DNA from: Sphingorhabdus sp. EL138
GTDB lineage: Bacteria > Pseudomonadota > Alphaproteobacteria > Sphingomonadales > Sphingomonadaceae
DNA length: 64,000 nt
Assembly: GCF_945890115.1 (NCBI RefSeq)
Contig: NZ_CAMDCK010000004.1
Coordinates: forward strand, 1-64,000
Reading direction: 5' to 3'
The notes under the pieces were generated by a model. That model was given only the letters and a program-made list of their open reading frames with translations, was not told the DNA's origin and did no database searches. Each line of letters begins with the position of its first letter. Position 1 is the stretch's first letter. The translations under genes were made by a program, and so were the position numbers. This document shows positions 15,952 to 26,174 of this stretch, in pieces.

Positions 15952-17502
15952 ATGCTTGACGCTGCTACAATTGCCCAGCTAAAAACTTATTTGGCAAATC
16001 TGCGCACGCCCGTTGAACTGGTCGCGACGTTGGACGACAGCCCAAAGTCTGCGGAAATGCGCGCGCTGGTGCAAAGCGTGGTCGAACAATCGCCTTTGCT
16101 GTCGGCGCGGTATGATGGTCATGCCGACCGCACGCCTTCCTTTGCTATTCGCCGTGCCGATGGCACAGCGGAAACGCACTTTGCTGGCCTGCCGCTTGGA
16201 CATGAGTTTACGTCATTGGTGCTCGCCTTGTTGCATATGGGCGGTCACCCCCCAAAAGAAGAGGCAGAACTGCTCGATTCGGTGAAGGCGCTTGAGGGCG
16301 TGTTCAAATTCGAAACATTTTTCTCTTTGTCTTGCCAGAATTGCCCTGATGTTATTCAGGCGATCAACATCATGGCGGCGCTCAACCCCGACGTGAGTCA
16401 CGTGGCGATTGACGGCGCGATGTTCCGTGAGGAAGTCGAAACGCGCAAGGTCATGGCGGTCCCCGCAATCTATCTGAACGGCGAACCATTTGGCCAAGGG
16501 CGCATGGACCTGTCACAGATCATGGCAAAGCTGGACACGGGCACCGTCGCCCGCGCTGCGGAAAAGATCGCGGCCAAGGAACCATTTGAAGTTTTGGTTG
16601 TCGGCGGTGGACCTGCTGGCGCAGCGGCAGCGATTTACGCCGCGCGCAAGGGTATTCGTACAGGCGTTGTGGCCGAACGCTTCGGTGGCCAAGTGCTGGA
16701 TACTATGGGTATCGAAAACTTCATTTCGGTCCAACACACAGAAGGGCCAAAGCTTGCCGCCCAGTTGGAACAGCATGTCCGCGAATATGACGTCGACATT
16801 ATGAACTTGCAGACGGCCGCTGAACTCATCCCCGCTGGCGCCGATGGTCTGCACGAAGTCAAACTCGCAAGCGGTGCGTCATTAAAGGCGCGGACACTGA
16901 TCCTTTCCACCGGTGCGCGCTGGCGGCAGATGGGCGTCCCGGGCGAAGAGGAATATCGCAACAGAGGCGTCGCTTATTGTCCGCATTGCGATGGCCCACT
17001 GTATAAGGGAAAGCGCACAGCGGTCATTGGCGGCGGGAACTCTGGCGTTGAGGCTGCAATCGACCTTGCCGGCATCGTCGCGCATGTCACATTGATCGAA
17101 TTTGACTCACAATTGCGCGCCGATGCTGTGTTGCAGAAGAAACTCCGCAGTCTACCAAACGTAGATATCATTACCTCCGCGCTCAGCACTGAAGTCATTG
17201 GCAATGGCGAGAAGGTTCAGGCTTTGGTCTACACCGACAGAAACACGGACAAGTCCCATCGCATCGATCTCGACGGCATTTTTGTACAGATTGGGTTGGT
17301 CCCCAATACCGAATGGCTTAAAGGCCCGCTGACATTGTCGCCCCGCGGGGAAATTGAAGTCGACGCGCATAACGCGACCAATATTCCGGGCGTGTTTGCC
17401 GCAGGTGATGTCACAACCGTGCCATATAAGCAGATCATTGTAGCGATGGGCGAAGGAACGAAGGCCGGATTGTCCGCCTTTGACCATATCATTCGGCAGT
17501 GA
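15952..17502 (+). CDS. ahpF: Alkyl hydroperoxide reductase flavoprotein subunit
   Basis: AhpF is the NADH-dependent disulfide reductase that regenerates AhpC. The 516-aa protein has an N-terminal tandem thioredoxin-fold domain with its redox motif SCQNCPD near residue 128. An FAD-binding motif [19 protein letters not shown] lies near 217, the active disulfide AYCPHCDGP near 343 and an NAD-binding [15 protein letters not shown] near 360. The ending [21 protein letters not shown] is typical. Length and domain order are those of full AhpF, not plain thioredoxin reductase. It lies 112 bases after ahpC in the same direction. Confidence 0.97.
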   Translation: MLDAATIAQLKTYLANLRTPVELVATLDDSPKSAEMRALVQSVVEQSPLLSARYDGHADRTPSFAIRRADGTAETHFAGLPLGHEFTSLVLALLHMGGHPPKEEAELLDSVKALEGVFKFETFFSLSCQNCPDVIQAINIMAALNPDVSHVAIDGAMFREEVETRKVMAVPAIYLNGEPFGQGRMDLSQIMAKLDTGTVARAAEKIAAKEPFEVLVVGGGPAGAAAAIYAARKGIRTGVVAERFGGQVLDTMGIENFISVQHTEGPKLAAQLEQHVREYDVDIMNLQTAAELIPAGADGLHEVKLASGASLKARTLILSTGARWRQMGVPGEEEYRNRGVAYCPHCDGPLYKGKRTAVIGGGNSGVEAAIDLAGIVAHVTLIEFDSQLRADAVLQKKLRSLPNVDIITSALSTEVIGNGEKVQALVYTDRNTDKSHRIDLDGIFVQIGLVPNTEWLKGPLTLSPRGEIEVDAHNATNIPGVFAAGDVTTVPYKQIIVAMGEGTKAGLSAFDHIIRQ

Positions 17503-17666
17503 TGGCAAGATAAGATAGCGCCGCCGAGTGTGCCCAGCTTGGTGTCAAAAAAAGGTTTTTCTGCAGAAAAGCTTCATTTGTCGAAAATGACTGGTCGATG
17601 GGAATAAGTTCCGCCAACAGCAAGTTTGAGGTAAGCCCCTTCCTGAATTTCCCAACCGGTGAAAAA

Positions 17667-18716
17667 ATGCGTAAGCCAATCATTCTGTCATTGATGTTCT
17701 ATGTCGCCGCATGTGGCGGCGGCGGTGCAGAGAAGCGCGAGCGCCCTACCCCGGTGGTCACCATTGGCGCGGCATCCTCCCATGAATTTTCCGATGTCTA
17801 CGTCGCTGTGGGAACAGCTAACGCAAATGAGCAAGTTTCGGTCCGAGCGCCGGTTACCGAGCGGATAACGCAGCTTGGCTTTTCCGATGGCGACTATGTG
17901 CAAAAGGGACAAATGCTTGCGGTTCTTGCGCAGGGTCAGGAAACGGCATCGCTTGCCAGTGCGCAGGCTCAGGCACGCGAGGCCGAGCAGCAACTAACGC
18001 GCATCAGGGAACTTCACCGCCGCGGCTTTGCCACCAACGCAAGTTTGGACGCGCAAACCGCTTCTGCAACTGCGGCACAGGCGCTAGCAAATGCGGCGCG
18101 CGCCTCGATTGGTGACCGCGTCGTGCGTGCGCCTTTTTCCGGCTACGTATCGTTGCGCCGAATCTCGGTTGGCGCAGTAGTAAGCGCTGGAGACGAAATC
18201 GCCGCAGTGAGCGATCTGAGTTCAATCAAGCTCGACTTTACCGTCCCAGAGACAATGCTGGACAAGGTCCGGGTGGGACAGGTTATAACGGCAAAGGCCG
18301 CCGCCTTTCCAGATTATCTCGCGTCGGGCGGCATTAGCGCCATTGACCCGGTTGTTAATCCACAAACCCGCACCGCAGCATTGCGTGCCATTTTACCAAA
18401 CCGCAATGCCCTATTGAAACCCGGCATGCTCTTATCCGTAACCATAATGTCGAAAAACCGCACTGCCCCTGCCGTGCCCGAACTGTCCTTGGTCCGCGAA
18501 GGCGATGCCAGCTTTGTCTACACGGTTGCCTCCGACCTTAAGGTAAAGCGCACGCCCGTCAAAACCGGCACGCGCGACGGTAACCTCGTTGAAATTATTG
18601 AGGGCCTGAAAGTGGGTGACAAAATCGTCACCGAAGGCGTGGTAAAACTTTCTGATGGTACCAATGTGCGGACTGGCCCCGCCAAGGCCAGCGGCGCGCC
18701 AGCCAAAGCGCGCTGA
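17667..18716 (+). CDS. RND efflux periplasmic adaptor (membrane fusion) lipoprotein
   Basis: This 349-aa adaptor links an RND pump to an outer-membrane channel. The start at the ATG at 17667 is chosen because it directly precedes a lipoprotein signal ending VAAC at Cys17; the longer frame from 17598 has a non-signal N-terminus. It has a biotinyl-lipoyl-like hybrid fold (VRAPVTERITQLGFSDGDYVQKGQ and VRAPFSGYVSLRRISVGAVV) around an Ala/Gln-rich coiled-coil hairpin (SAQAQAREAEQQL ...). Beta-barrel and membrane-proximal domains follow. The pump gene starts 12 bases downstream. No outer-membrane factor or regulator is encoded nearby. Confidence 0.93.
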   Translation: MRKPIILSLMFYVAACGGGGAEKRERPTPVVTIGAASSHEFSDVYVAVGTANANEQVSVRAPVTERITQLGFSDGDYVQKGQMLAVLAQGQETASLASAQAQAREAEQQLTRIRELHRRGFATNASLDAQTASATAAQALANAARASIGDRVVRAPFSGYVSLRRISVGAVVSAGDEIAAVSDLSSIKLDFTVPETMLDKVRVGQVITAKAAAFPDYLASGGISAIDPVVNPQTRTAALRAILPNRNALLKPGMLLSVTIMSKNRTAPAVPELSLVREGDASFVYTVASDLKVKRTPVKTGTRDGNLVEIIEGLKVGDKIVTEGVVKLSDGTNVRTGPAKASGAPAKAR

Positions 18717-18728
18717 TGTTCGTCTGAT

Positions 18729-21700
18729 ATGAAGCTTTCCGATACCTCCGTCCGCAGACCCGTATTCGCAGCCGTCATTGCGATTTTAATGGTGCTCGTC
18801 GGCGTTGTCGGGTTTTTAAGTCTGCCCGTCCGGGAATATCCGGACACGGAACCGCCAATCGTGTCTGTCGGGACAACCTACACTGGCGCAGCCGCCACTG
18901 TCGTTGAATCCCGCGTCACGCAAGTCCTCGAAAATTCACTTGCCGGTATTGAAGGGATTCAGACGATCACGTCGCGCTCACGCGATGGGCAGTCGGACAT
19001 TACCATCGAATTTGCGCCAGGCCGTTCAGTAGACAGCGCCGCCAATGATGTCCGTGATCGTGTCGGCGGGGCTGCGGACGATTTGCCCGAAGAAGTGCTG
19101 CCACCCGAAGTGCGCAAGGTCGATGCGGACGCGTCGCCAATCCTGTTTCTCGTCGTGTCGAAACCCGGTTGGTCGCGGCTTGAACTCAGCGACTATGTTG
19201 ACCGCAATTTGGTTGATCGCTTTTCGTCCATAGACGGGGTAGCTCGTGTGTTTATCGGCGGTGAAGCAAGACCTTCTATGCGTATCTGGCTCCAGCCGGA
19301 TCGCTTGGCGGCTTTGGGCCTGACACCGATAGACATTGAAAATGCCTTGCGCAGCCAAAATGTTGAACTTCCCGCTGGGCGGCTTGAATCGACCGATCAA
19401 AATATCACGCTGCGGGTGAGCCGCCCCTTTGGTAATGAAGCCGAATTTCGCCAGTTGATTGTCACGCGGGGCGCGGATGGGTCGCTTATCCGACTGGGTG
19501 ATGTGGCGCGGGTCGAAACGGGTGCGGAAAATCCTTATGCAGCGTTTCGCCTCAATGGTGAGTCCGCCTTGGGCATGGGTATCGTCCGCCAATCTGGCGC
19601 GAACACGCTGGCCGTGGCGGAAAGCGCTAAAGCACTTGCCGCGCAAATAAAGCCTTCGCTGCCACAGGGCATGACGATCACTGTAGGCTCGGATGATTCC
19701 TTGTTCATCAGCAAGGCGATCAGCAGCGTGTGGGTCACCTTAGCAGAAGCAGCCGCGCTGGTTGTCTTAGTGATCTTCCTGTTTTTGGGCAGTTGGCGCG
19801 CGACTATTATCCCTGCTGTAACGGTGCCCATTTGCTTGCTCGCAACTTTTGCAGTCCTCTGGTTCCTCGGATTCTCAATCAACTTGCTGACGCTATTGGC
19901 AATGGTGCTGGCCATTGGCCTTGTTGTCGATGACGCCATTGTTGTGCTTGAAAACGTCTATCACCGCATTGAAAAAGGTGAGCCGCCCTTGGTCGCGGCG
20001 GTAACCGGAACGCGGCAAGTGGCGTTTGCCGTCGTTTCCACCACCGTTGTTGTCTGCGCGGTGTTTGTGCCCGTCATGTTCTTGGCTGGCCAGACGGGCT
20101 TGCTGTTCCGCGAATTGGCAGGTGCGATGATTGCTGCCGTCGCCTTTTCGGGTTTTATCGCCTTGAGCCTTACGCCGATGTTGTGTTCAAAGCTTTTGAA
20201 GAAACAAGATCGTGGACGGGTTGCACAATGGGTAGATGACAAGTTCCAGAGGCTTGAGAAGCGTTATGCCAATCTGCTTTCGCGGGTTATCGCAAGGCCT
20301 TTAGTCGCCTCGCTAGGCGTGCTTGGATTTCTTCTGTTCGCCGGATTTCTGTTTACAACATTACAGTCCGAACTGGCGCCAGCCGAGGATGTCGGCAATC
20401 TGAACGTAAGTGTTTCCGCGTCTGAGGGCACTGGTTACGAAACTATGGACAAATATATGCTTCAGGCGTCTGAGCCGATTGTGAAGCTGATCGAAAAAGG
20501 AACTGTGCGGTCCGTCGTCCAGCGAACGCCTAGCGGATTTGGACCAAGTGATGATTTCAACAGCGGGACGTTCCTCGTCTTTTTGAAACCATGGGAAGAA
20601 CGCACGGAAAAAACCGAAGATGTGGTCGCGCAGATCAACAAAATCCTAGCCGAGTTACCTGCGGTTCGCGGCAATGCTTCGGTACGCTCCTCCATCGGAC
20701 GCGGGCGTGGTCAGCCGGTAAACTTCGTTATTGCAGGCTCAACCTATGAATCGCTGAGTATTGCACGCGACCGCATATTGGTCGCAGCAAGCGAAAATCC
20801 CGGTCTCGTGAATATGGATTCCGATTATAAGGAAACCAAACCCCAAATGGAAATTCAGGTCGATACTGCACGCGCAGGCGACCTTGGCATATCAGTGGCG
20901 GAGGTTAGCCAGGCGCTACAAACGCTTTTGGGTTCGCGCCGGGTGTCGACCTATGTGGATCGCGGCGAAGAATATCGCGTCATCGTGCAAGCGGATGCAG
21001 CGGATCGCGCCACTGCCCAAAATCTTGCTGCAATCCAGCTTCGGACGCGTGACGGATCATTGGTGTCGCTCGCCAATCTCATAAAATACACCGAGACCGC
21101 AGGCGCGCGGGATTTGGGTCGCTTCAACAAGTTGCGCGCCATCACGCTCCAGGGCGGGCTGGCGCCGGGTTATTCCATGGGTGAGGCTTTGGCCTTTTTG
21201 GAAGAGCAAGCCGCTGCATCCCCAGAGGTTCTGGCGGTTGGATATCGCGGTGAAAGTCAGGCCTTCAAAGAAACAGGCGGTTCAATCATGCTTGTATTCT
21301 TACTGACCATCCTTCTCGTGTATCTCGTGCTCGCAGCGCAGTTTGAAAGCTTCGTTCACCCAGTCACCATCATCATGACGGTACCATTGGCGGTCGGGGG
21401 TGGCATCATTGGTCTTGCCCTCACTGGAATGACGTTGAACCTGTATAGCCAGATTGGCATTGTGATGCTGGTCGGCTTGGCAGCGAAGAACGGCATCTTA
21501 ATCGTCGAATTTGCCAACCAGTTGCGCGATGAGGGCTTAGAAATTCTCGAGGCCATTCAGCAAGCTTCTGCCCGGCGTTTGCGGCCAATACTGATGACAT
21601 CCATCGCCACCGTATTCGGCGCTATTCCATTAGCGATTGCTGGCGGTGCAGGCGGAGCGGCGCGGTCGGCCATTGGTGTAGTGATCGTCTTTGGCGTGAC

Positions 21701-21833
21701 GCTTGCTACGCTCATCACGCTCGTGCTTATTCCCCTGATTTATGCGCGGCTGGCCAAATATACCGGCTCCCCCGAGGCGACATCACGCCGTTTGGACCAG
21801 GAAATGAAAACGCAAGAAGCGCCATTGTCTTAG
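18729..21833 (+). CDS. RND family efflux permease (HAE1 type)
   Basis: This 1034-aa inner-membrane proton-driven drug exporter has standard AcrB-like length. The N-terminal TM1 region (SVRRPVFAAVIAILMVLVGVVGFLSLPVREYPD), two large periplasmic loops and twelve predicted helices are visible. The proton-relay acidic pair lies in AIGLVVDDAIVVLENVYHRIEKG in TM4. Conserved PRLRP-like blocks occur in both halves (LTPMLCSKLL; RLRPILMTSIATVFGAIPLA). It belongs to the hydrophobe/amphiphile branch rather than heavy-metal CusA types, since methionine metal clusters are not evident. It is co-transcribed with the adaptor lipoprotein; the substrate is unknown. Confidence 0.94.
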   Translation: MKLSDTSVRRPVFAAVIAILMVLVGVVGFLSLPVREYPDTEPPIVSVGTTYTGAAATVVESRVTQVLENSLAGIEGIQTITSRSRDGQSDITIEFAPGRSVDSAANDVRDRVGGAADDLPEEVLPPEVRKVDADASPILFLVVSKPGWSRLELSDYVDRNLVDRFSSIDGVARVFIGGEARPSMRIWLQPDRLAALGLTPIDIENALRSQNVELPAGRLESTDQNITLRVSRPFGNEAEFRQLIVTRGADGSLIRLGDVARVETGAENPYAAFRLNGESALGMGIVRQSGANTLAVAESAKALAAQIKPSLPQGMTITVGSDDSLFISKAISSVWVTLAEAAALVVLVIFLFLGSWRATIIPAVTVPICLLATFAVLWFLGFSINLLTLLAMVLAIGLVVDDAIVVLENVYHRIEKGEPPLVAAVTGTRQVAFAVVSTTVVVCAVFVPVMFLAGQTGLLFRELAGAMIAAVAFSGFIALSLTPMLCSKLLKKQDRGRVAQWVDDKFQRLEKRYANLLSRVIARPLVASLGVLGFLLFAGFLFTTLQSELAPAEDVGNLNVSVSASEGTGYETMDKYMLQASEPIVKLIEKGTVRSVVQRTPSGFGPSDDFNSGTFLVFLKPWEERTEKTEDVVAQINKILAELPAVRGNASVRSSIGRGRGQPVNFVIAGSTYESLSIARDRILVAASENPGLVNMDSDYKETKPQMEIQVDTARAGDLGISVAEVSQALQTLLGSRRVSTYVDRGEEYRVIVQADAADRATAQNLAAIQLRTRDGSLVSLANLIKYTETAGARDLGRFNKLRAITLQGGLAPGYSMGEALAFLEEQAAASPEVLAVGYRGESQAFKETGGSIMLVFLLTILLVYLVLAAQFESFVHPVTIIMTVPLAVGGGIIGLALTGMTLNLYSQIGIVMLVGLAAKNGILIVEFANQLRDEGLEILEAIQQASARRLRPILMTSIATVFGAIPLAIAGGAGGAARSAIGVVIVFGVTLATLITLVLIPLIYARLAKYTGSPEATSRRLDQEMKTQEAPLS

Positions 21834-21918
21834 TCTGCGGTGCGGAAAAAGATTTTTTATAAATTTACGTTACTTTTTAATATGTTATTTATATCTACGA
21901 TCCTAGTGCAGGCCAAAA

Positions 21919-23052
21919 ATGCAGGGACCGCAGATGTACAAGAATTTGGTAATTTTCGGAACGCGGCCCGAGGCCGTTAAGCTTTTCCCCGTGATAAGCG
22001 CGCTGTCGCAATATGCAGATATGCATACCCAAATTCTGGTCAGCGGGCAACATCGGCACATGCTGGACCAAGTGCTATCGATCAGCGGCATCGTGCCGGA
22101 TTATGACCTTGATGTCATGCGCCCGGAACAATCACTCGACACGCTCACGGCGCGCCTGCTGCAAACAATTGGGGTGGTTCTGGACAGCGCGAAGCCAGAT
22201 CGCGTCATCGTTCAGGGCGATACCTTAACAGCTATGGTCGGCGCGCTAGCCGCTTATCATCGCAAAATTCCAGTGAGCCACATTGAGGCGGGATTGCGCA
22301 GCCATGATATTTACCAGCCATGGCCGGAAGAGGTGAATCGGAAGATCATCGGCAATATTGCCGATCAGCATTTTGCCCCGACCGAGATGTCCGCAGCCGC
22401 TCTCCGCGCAGAATCCATTCCCGCCGATCGAGTCTTTGTCACTGGCAACACCGTGATTGATGCGCTGCATTGGGTTTTGAGGAAAATCGCCCACGATCCG
22501 TCGCTCATTAGCAGCCTTGCCCCGCTGGAGGCGCGTTTTCGCGGTCGTAAAATCATCGGAATTACCGCCCACCGCCGAGAGAATCTTGGTACGGGCATGG
22601 TGAACATCGCGGCTGCAATAAAAGCCATTGCCCTGCGTGACGATGTGGCCTGTATTTTTCCTGTCCATTTGAACCCGAAAGTCCGTGCAGTCATGAATGC
22701 CACTTTGGGGAACTTACCCAATGTCGCCATGATTGAACCGCTGGATTATCCCAACTTTGCACGGCTTTTGTCCATCAGCCATATCATGCTGACCGACAGC
22801 GGCGGCGTTCAGGAGGAGGCGCCCGCGCTTGGCAAACCCGTATTGGTCCTGCGCGAGACCACCGAACGCCCCGAAAGCGTCGCCACAGGCATAGCGAAGC
22901 TCATCGGGACAGATACACAGCGGATCATTCGCGAAATTTCGGCTCTTCTGGACGATGACGCCGCTTATGCCGCGATGGCCCGTGGGCGATATTCCTTTGG
23001 CGATGGGCATGCGAGCCAGCGAATAGCAGATATCATCTCGAACGCGCGTTGA
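21919..23052 (+). CDS. wecB: UDP-N-acetylglucosamine 2-epimerase (non-hydrolysing)
   Basis: This enzyme interconverts UDP-GlcNAc and UDP-ManNAc for surface polysaccharide synthesis. The 377-aa protein begins MQGPQMYKN; the ATG at 21934 is an equally possible start because the family core GTRPEAVKLFPV begins soon after. Conserved segments are VQGDTLTAMVGALAAYHRKIPVSHIEAGLRS, the catalytic-site block GNTVIDAL, ITAHRRENLG and DSGGVQEEAPALGKPVLVLRETTERPE. The upstream 85 bases are AT-rich and probably carry the promoter. ugd lies 146 bases downstream. No glycosyltransferase or other polysaccharide genes are adjacent. Confidence 0.95.
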   Translation: MQGPQMYKNLVIFGTRPEAVKLFPVISALSQYADMHTQILVSGQHRHMLDQVLSISGIVPDYDLDVMRPEQSLDTLTARLLQTIGVVLDSAKPDRVIVQGDTLTAMVGALAAYHRKIPVSHIEAGLRSHDIYQPWPEEVNRKIIGNIADQHFAPTEMSAAALRAESIPADRVFVTGNTVIDALHWVLRKIAHDPSLISSLAPLEARFRGRKIIGITAHRRENLGTGMVNIAAAIKAIALRDDVACIFPVHLNPKVRAVMNATLGNLPNVAMIEPLDYPNFARLLSISHIMLTDSGGVQEEAPALGKPVLVLRETTERPESVATGIAKLIGTDTQRIIREISALLDDDAAYAAMARGRYSFGDGHASQRIADIISNAR

Positions 23053-23198
23053 CAAAAACCCTAAGGTGTCAAGCCAACGCTGAGATTTTGTTAATTTTTC
23101 CAGCATGGCCCCGGAACCGAGTGTCCCAAGGCTTGTCCCTTTGCGGATAACATCATATGGCGCACACATTCGGATGCCGCCTTTAAGAGAGACAATTG

Positions 23199-24500
23199 AT
23201 GAAAATTGCTATGATCGGTTCGGGCTATGTCGGCCTTGTTTCTGGTGCGTGCTTTGCCGATTTCGGCCATGAAGTTGTCTGCGTGGACAAGGACGAGTCC
23301 AAAATCGCCCGCCTGCACGCCAACATTATGCCGATTTACGAACCTGGCCTTGACGCGCTTGTCAAATCCAATGTCGATGCAGGCCGGTTAAGCTTTTCAA
23401 CGGATGTTACCGAAGCGGTCAAAGGGTGCGATGCGGTTTTCATCGCCGTGGGCACGCCTTCACGTCGTGGTGATGGCCATGCGGACTTGAGCTATGTCTA
23501 TGCTGCTGCCGAAGAATTGGCACGCGCGATCGATCCGCGCACCGTTGTTGTCACAAAATCGACCGTTCCAGTAGGCACTGGTGACGAGGTTGAGCGGATC
23601 ATCCGCGAAACCAGCCCCAAGCTCGACTTCGCTGTTGTGTCCAACCCCGAATTCTTACGCGAAGGCGCCGCGATTGGCGACTTTAAGCGCCCAGACCGTA
23701 TTGTCGTCGGCAGCGATGTCGAATGGGCTCGCGATGTCATGCGCGCTGTGTACCGTCCGCTCTTCCTCAACGAATCGCCCTTATTATTCACCAGCCGCCG
23801 TTCGTCGGAGTTGATCAAATATGCCGCCAACGCATTTTTGGCGACAAAGATTACCTTCATCAATGAAATGGCCGATCTCTGTGAAAAACTGGGTGCGAAT
23901 GTGCAAGACGTGTCGCGCGGTATCGGCCTCGATAACCGCATCGGGTCGAAGTTTCTGCATGCCGGCCCCGGCTATGGCGGCAGCTGCTTTCCAAAGGACA
24001 CTTTGGCGCTTCTCAAGACCGCGCAAGACCATGAAACACCCGTTCGGGTGGTTGAGGCTGTGGTGCAGGCAAATGACCTTAGAAAGCGCGCTATGGGACG
24101 CAAAATCATCACGGCGCTGGGTGGCGATGTGCGCGGCCTGAAGATTGGCCTGCTTGGCCTGACGTTTAAGCCAAACACAGACGATATGCGCGATGCGCCG
24201 TCGATTGCGATTGTACAGACCCTGCTTGACGCAGGCGCAATCGTCCACGCGCATGACCCCGAAGGTATGGAGGAAGCCGCGAAGATCCTGCCTGATGTGG
24301 TGATGACTGATAGCGCCTACAACGCGGCGCAAGGTGCGCACGCCGTTGCCTTGATCACCGAATGGGACGCCTATCGCGCACTTGACCTCAAAAAACTACA
24401 CGCAGCCATGGCGGGCGATGTACTTGTAGATTTGCGTAACATCTACCGCCCTGAAGATGCAGCCGCAGCAGGGTTTCAGTATGTCAGCGTCGGGCGCTGA
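23199..24500 (+). CDS. ugd: UDP-glucose 6-dehydrogenase
   Basis: The enzyme oxidises UDP-glucose to UDP-glucuronate with two NAD+. The 433-aa protein starts at the ATG at 23199, preceded by an AAGAGAG ribosome site; the in-frame TTG at 23196 is less likely. The NAD-binding motif is IGSGYVGLVSGACFADFGHEV, followed by EPGLDALVKSN, VGTPS, TKSTVPVGTG and VSNPEFLREGAA. The catalytic Cys is in GPGYGGSCFPKDTLAL. The GGSCFPKD form identifies UDP-glucose rather than UDP-ManNAc dehydrogenase, so it is not the partner step of wecB in ManNAcA synthesis. It ends 18 bases from the convergent acyl-CoA ligase gene. Confidence 0.95.
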   Translation: MKIAMIGSGYVGLVSGACFADFGHEVVCVDKDESKIARLHANIMPIYEPGLDALVKSNVDAGRLSFSTDVTEAVKGCDAVFIAVGTPSRRGDGHADLSYVYAAAEELARAIDPRTVVVTKSTVPVGTGDEVERIIRETSPKLDFAVVSNPEFLREGAAIGDFKRPDRIVVGSDVEWARDVMRAVYRPLFLNESPLLFTSRRSSELIKYAANAFLATKITFINEMADLCEKLGANVQDVSRGIGLDNRIGSKFLHAGPGYGGSCFPKDTLALLKTAQDHETPVRVVEAVVQANDLRKRAMGRKIITALGGDVRGLKIGLLGLTFKPNTDDMRDAPSIAIVQTLLDAGAIVHAHDPEGMEEAAKILPDVVMTDSAYNAAQGAHAVALITEWDAYRALDLKKLHAAMAGDVLVDLRNIYRPEDAAAAGFQYVSVGR

Positions 24501-24518
24501 TATAACACTCGCGGTGCT

Positions 24519-26078
24519 TCAGTTTACCTGCCGCTCAAAACCAGCCCAATATGGCGCGCGTAGGTCCTTGCGTAGGATTTTGCCTGACGCATTGCGCGGC
24601 AAAGCGGCAATGATGTCAACGGAACGTGGCACCTTAAAGCCTGCAATGCGTTCGCGCGCCCAACCAATGACGCTTTCGGCATCAATCTGTGCGCCGGGTT
24701 TGGGAACGCATACCGCCTTCACCGCTTCGCCCCATTTGGCGTCCGGCACGCCAATCACTGCGACCTCCAATATGTCAGGATGTCCGTAAATCGCGCTTTC
24801 GACTTCAGCGGGATAGACATTTTCGCCGCCCGTGATGATCATGTCTTTTACGCGGTCGTGGATATACATATATCCGTCCTCATCCAGATATCCAGCATCA
24901 CCGGTCTTAATCCAGCCACCATCGGCAACAGTGCCTTTTGTGGCGTCGGGTAAGTTCCAATAGCCGATCATATTGTTGGACGACCGCGTCCAAATCTCAC
25001 CCACTTCACCCACCGGAACATCGTTCCCTGAACCATCCACCACACGCAATTCGACGCCAGGCAGAGGCTTACCGGCCGAACGCATGCGTTGGTTGCCATT
25101 GGGATCATGATCCTCGGGCGGCAACATGCAGATGGTGCCTGTGGTTTCCGTCATACCATAGACCTGAATAAATTCGGCGCTGAATACGTCCATGCACTGA
25201 CGCAGAAGTTCAAGCGGAATGGGCGCTGCGCCGTAGAGGATGTATTTAAGACGGCTATAATCTACGTTGCGGCAGCGCGGGTGGTTGACCATCATCTGCA
25301 AAGCGGCAGGAACGATGAAAAGCCGCGTTGCCCCGCCCTTTTCAATAGCATCAAAGACGGAATCTGGCGCGAACTCCGCCTGTACGAGCGCGGGCAGACC
25401 TGACGCCATGGCCATGATGCCAAGCCCCGTTCCGCCAATATGCGCGCAGGGCATGGCGATCAGAACGACCTCATCATCTTCCCATTTGCTATAGGCATGC
25501 GCCTCTTCAGCCGCATTTTTGCGTAGCGCGAACAAGTTCCGGTTGGAAAGCACCGCTCCTTTGGGATTACCCGTTGTCCCGGAGGTGTAGAGTTGCAGCA
25601 CCGCGTCATCAGGGCCAGCAGGTTCAAACGCGGTGCGGGCCGTCGCGTCAATCATATCGCGCGCTTCTTCCTCAGCGATCACCCGATCAACACCAGCCAA
25701 GTCGTTGGCCAGTGCGTGCACACCCGCCTCAAACCCCTGCCCCGCAAAGAGTATGCGTGCGCCGGTGTCTTTGGCGATATAGGCCCATTCGGCAGGCGCA
25801 AGACGCCATCCCACGGGCACCGTCACGACACCAAGCCGCGCGGCGCCGTAAAAAAGCGCAAAGTATAAATCGCTATTTTTGCCAATCCAGGCAATCCGGT
25901 CGCCCTTTTTCAGCCCTAACCCAAGCAGCATCGCGACGATTTTCGCGGTGCGCTCCTCCAACTGGCCATAAGTGAAATGGTGGTCCTCTTGCGAAAGCGC
26001 CGCCCAGTCCGGCCGTTCCACCGCCCAGTGCGCTAAAAAACCATCAAAGCTCAGTATGTCGTAGCTGGCAACGGCCAT
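24519..26078 (-). CDS. Acyl-CoA synthetase (AMP-forming)
   Basis: This 519-aa enzyme activates a carboxylic acid to its CoA thioester through an acyl-adenylate. The start at 26078 is set by an AGGAGA ribosome site just before MAVASYDIL; the longer frame from 26126 lacks one. Motifs include the P-loop-like YTSGTTGNPKGAVLSN, YGMTETTG, KTGDAGYLDEDGYMYIHDR, the hinge VKDMIITGGENVYPAEVE and the catalytic Lys in NASGKILRKDLR. The resemblance is to medium/long-chain or FadD3-like ligases, but the acid cannot be predicted. It stands alone, with the methyltransferase gene upstream on the same strand across a 96-base gap. Confidence 0.92.
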   Translation of the reverse strand: MAVASYDILSFDGFLAHWAVERPDWAALSQEDHHFTYGQLEERTAKIVAMLLGLGLKKGDRIAWIGKNSDLYFALFYGAARLGVVTVPVGWRLAPAEWAYIAKDTGARILFAGQGFEAGVHALANDLAGVDRVIAEEEARDMIDATARTAFEPAGPDDAVLQLYTSGTTGNPKGAVLSNRNLFALRKNAAEEAHAYSKWEDDEVVLIAMPCAHIGGTGLGIMAMASGLPALVQAEFAPDSVFDAIEKGGATRLFIVPAALQMMVNHPRCRNVDYSRLKYILYGAAPIPLELLRQCMDVFSAEFIQVYGMTETTGTICMLPPEDHDPNGNQRMRSAGKPLPGVELRVVDGSGNDVPVGEVGEIWTRSSNNMIGYWNLPDATKGTVADGGWIKTGDAGYLDEDGYMYIHDRVKDMIITGGENVYPAEVESAIYGHPDILEVAVIGVPDAKWGEAVKAVCVPKPGAQIDAESVIGWARERIAGFKVPRSVDIIAALPRNASGKILRKDLRAPYWAGFERQVN

Positions 26079-26174
26079 ATCATTCTCTCCTAGCACTGGC
26101 CATTTTTTCGCAGAGGCCTGATGCAATGTGTCGTGACATTATGGCGGCCTGTCAATATTGTGATTTACCCACCG

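Noticed and set aside
19026-19646. Minus-strand open frame of 206 codons inside the RND permease gene
   Set aside because: Antisense shadow. The permease frame is intact and conserved.
23199-24500. Reading ugd as UDP-ManNAc dehydrogenase (wecC) paired with wecB
   Set aside because: The active-site form GGSCFPKD is that of UDP-glucose dehydrogenases.
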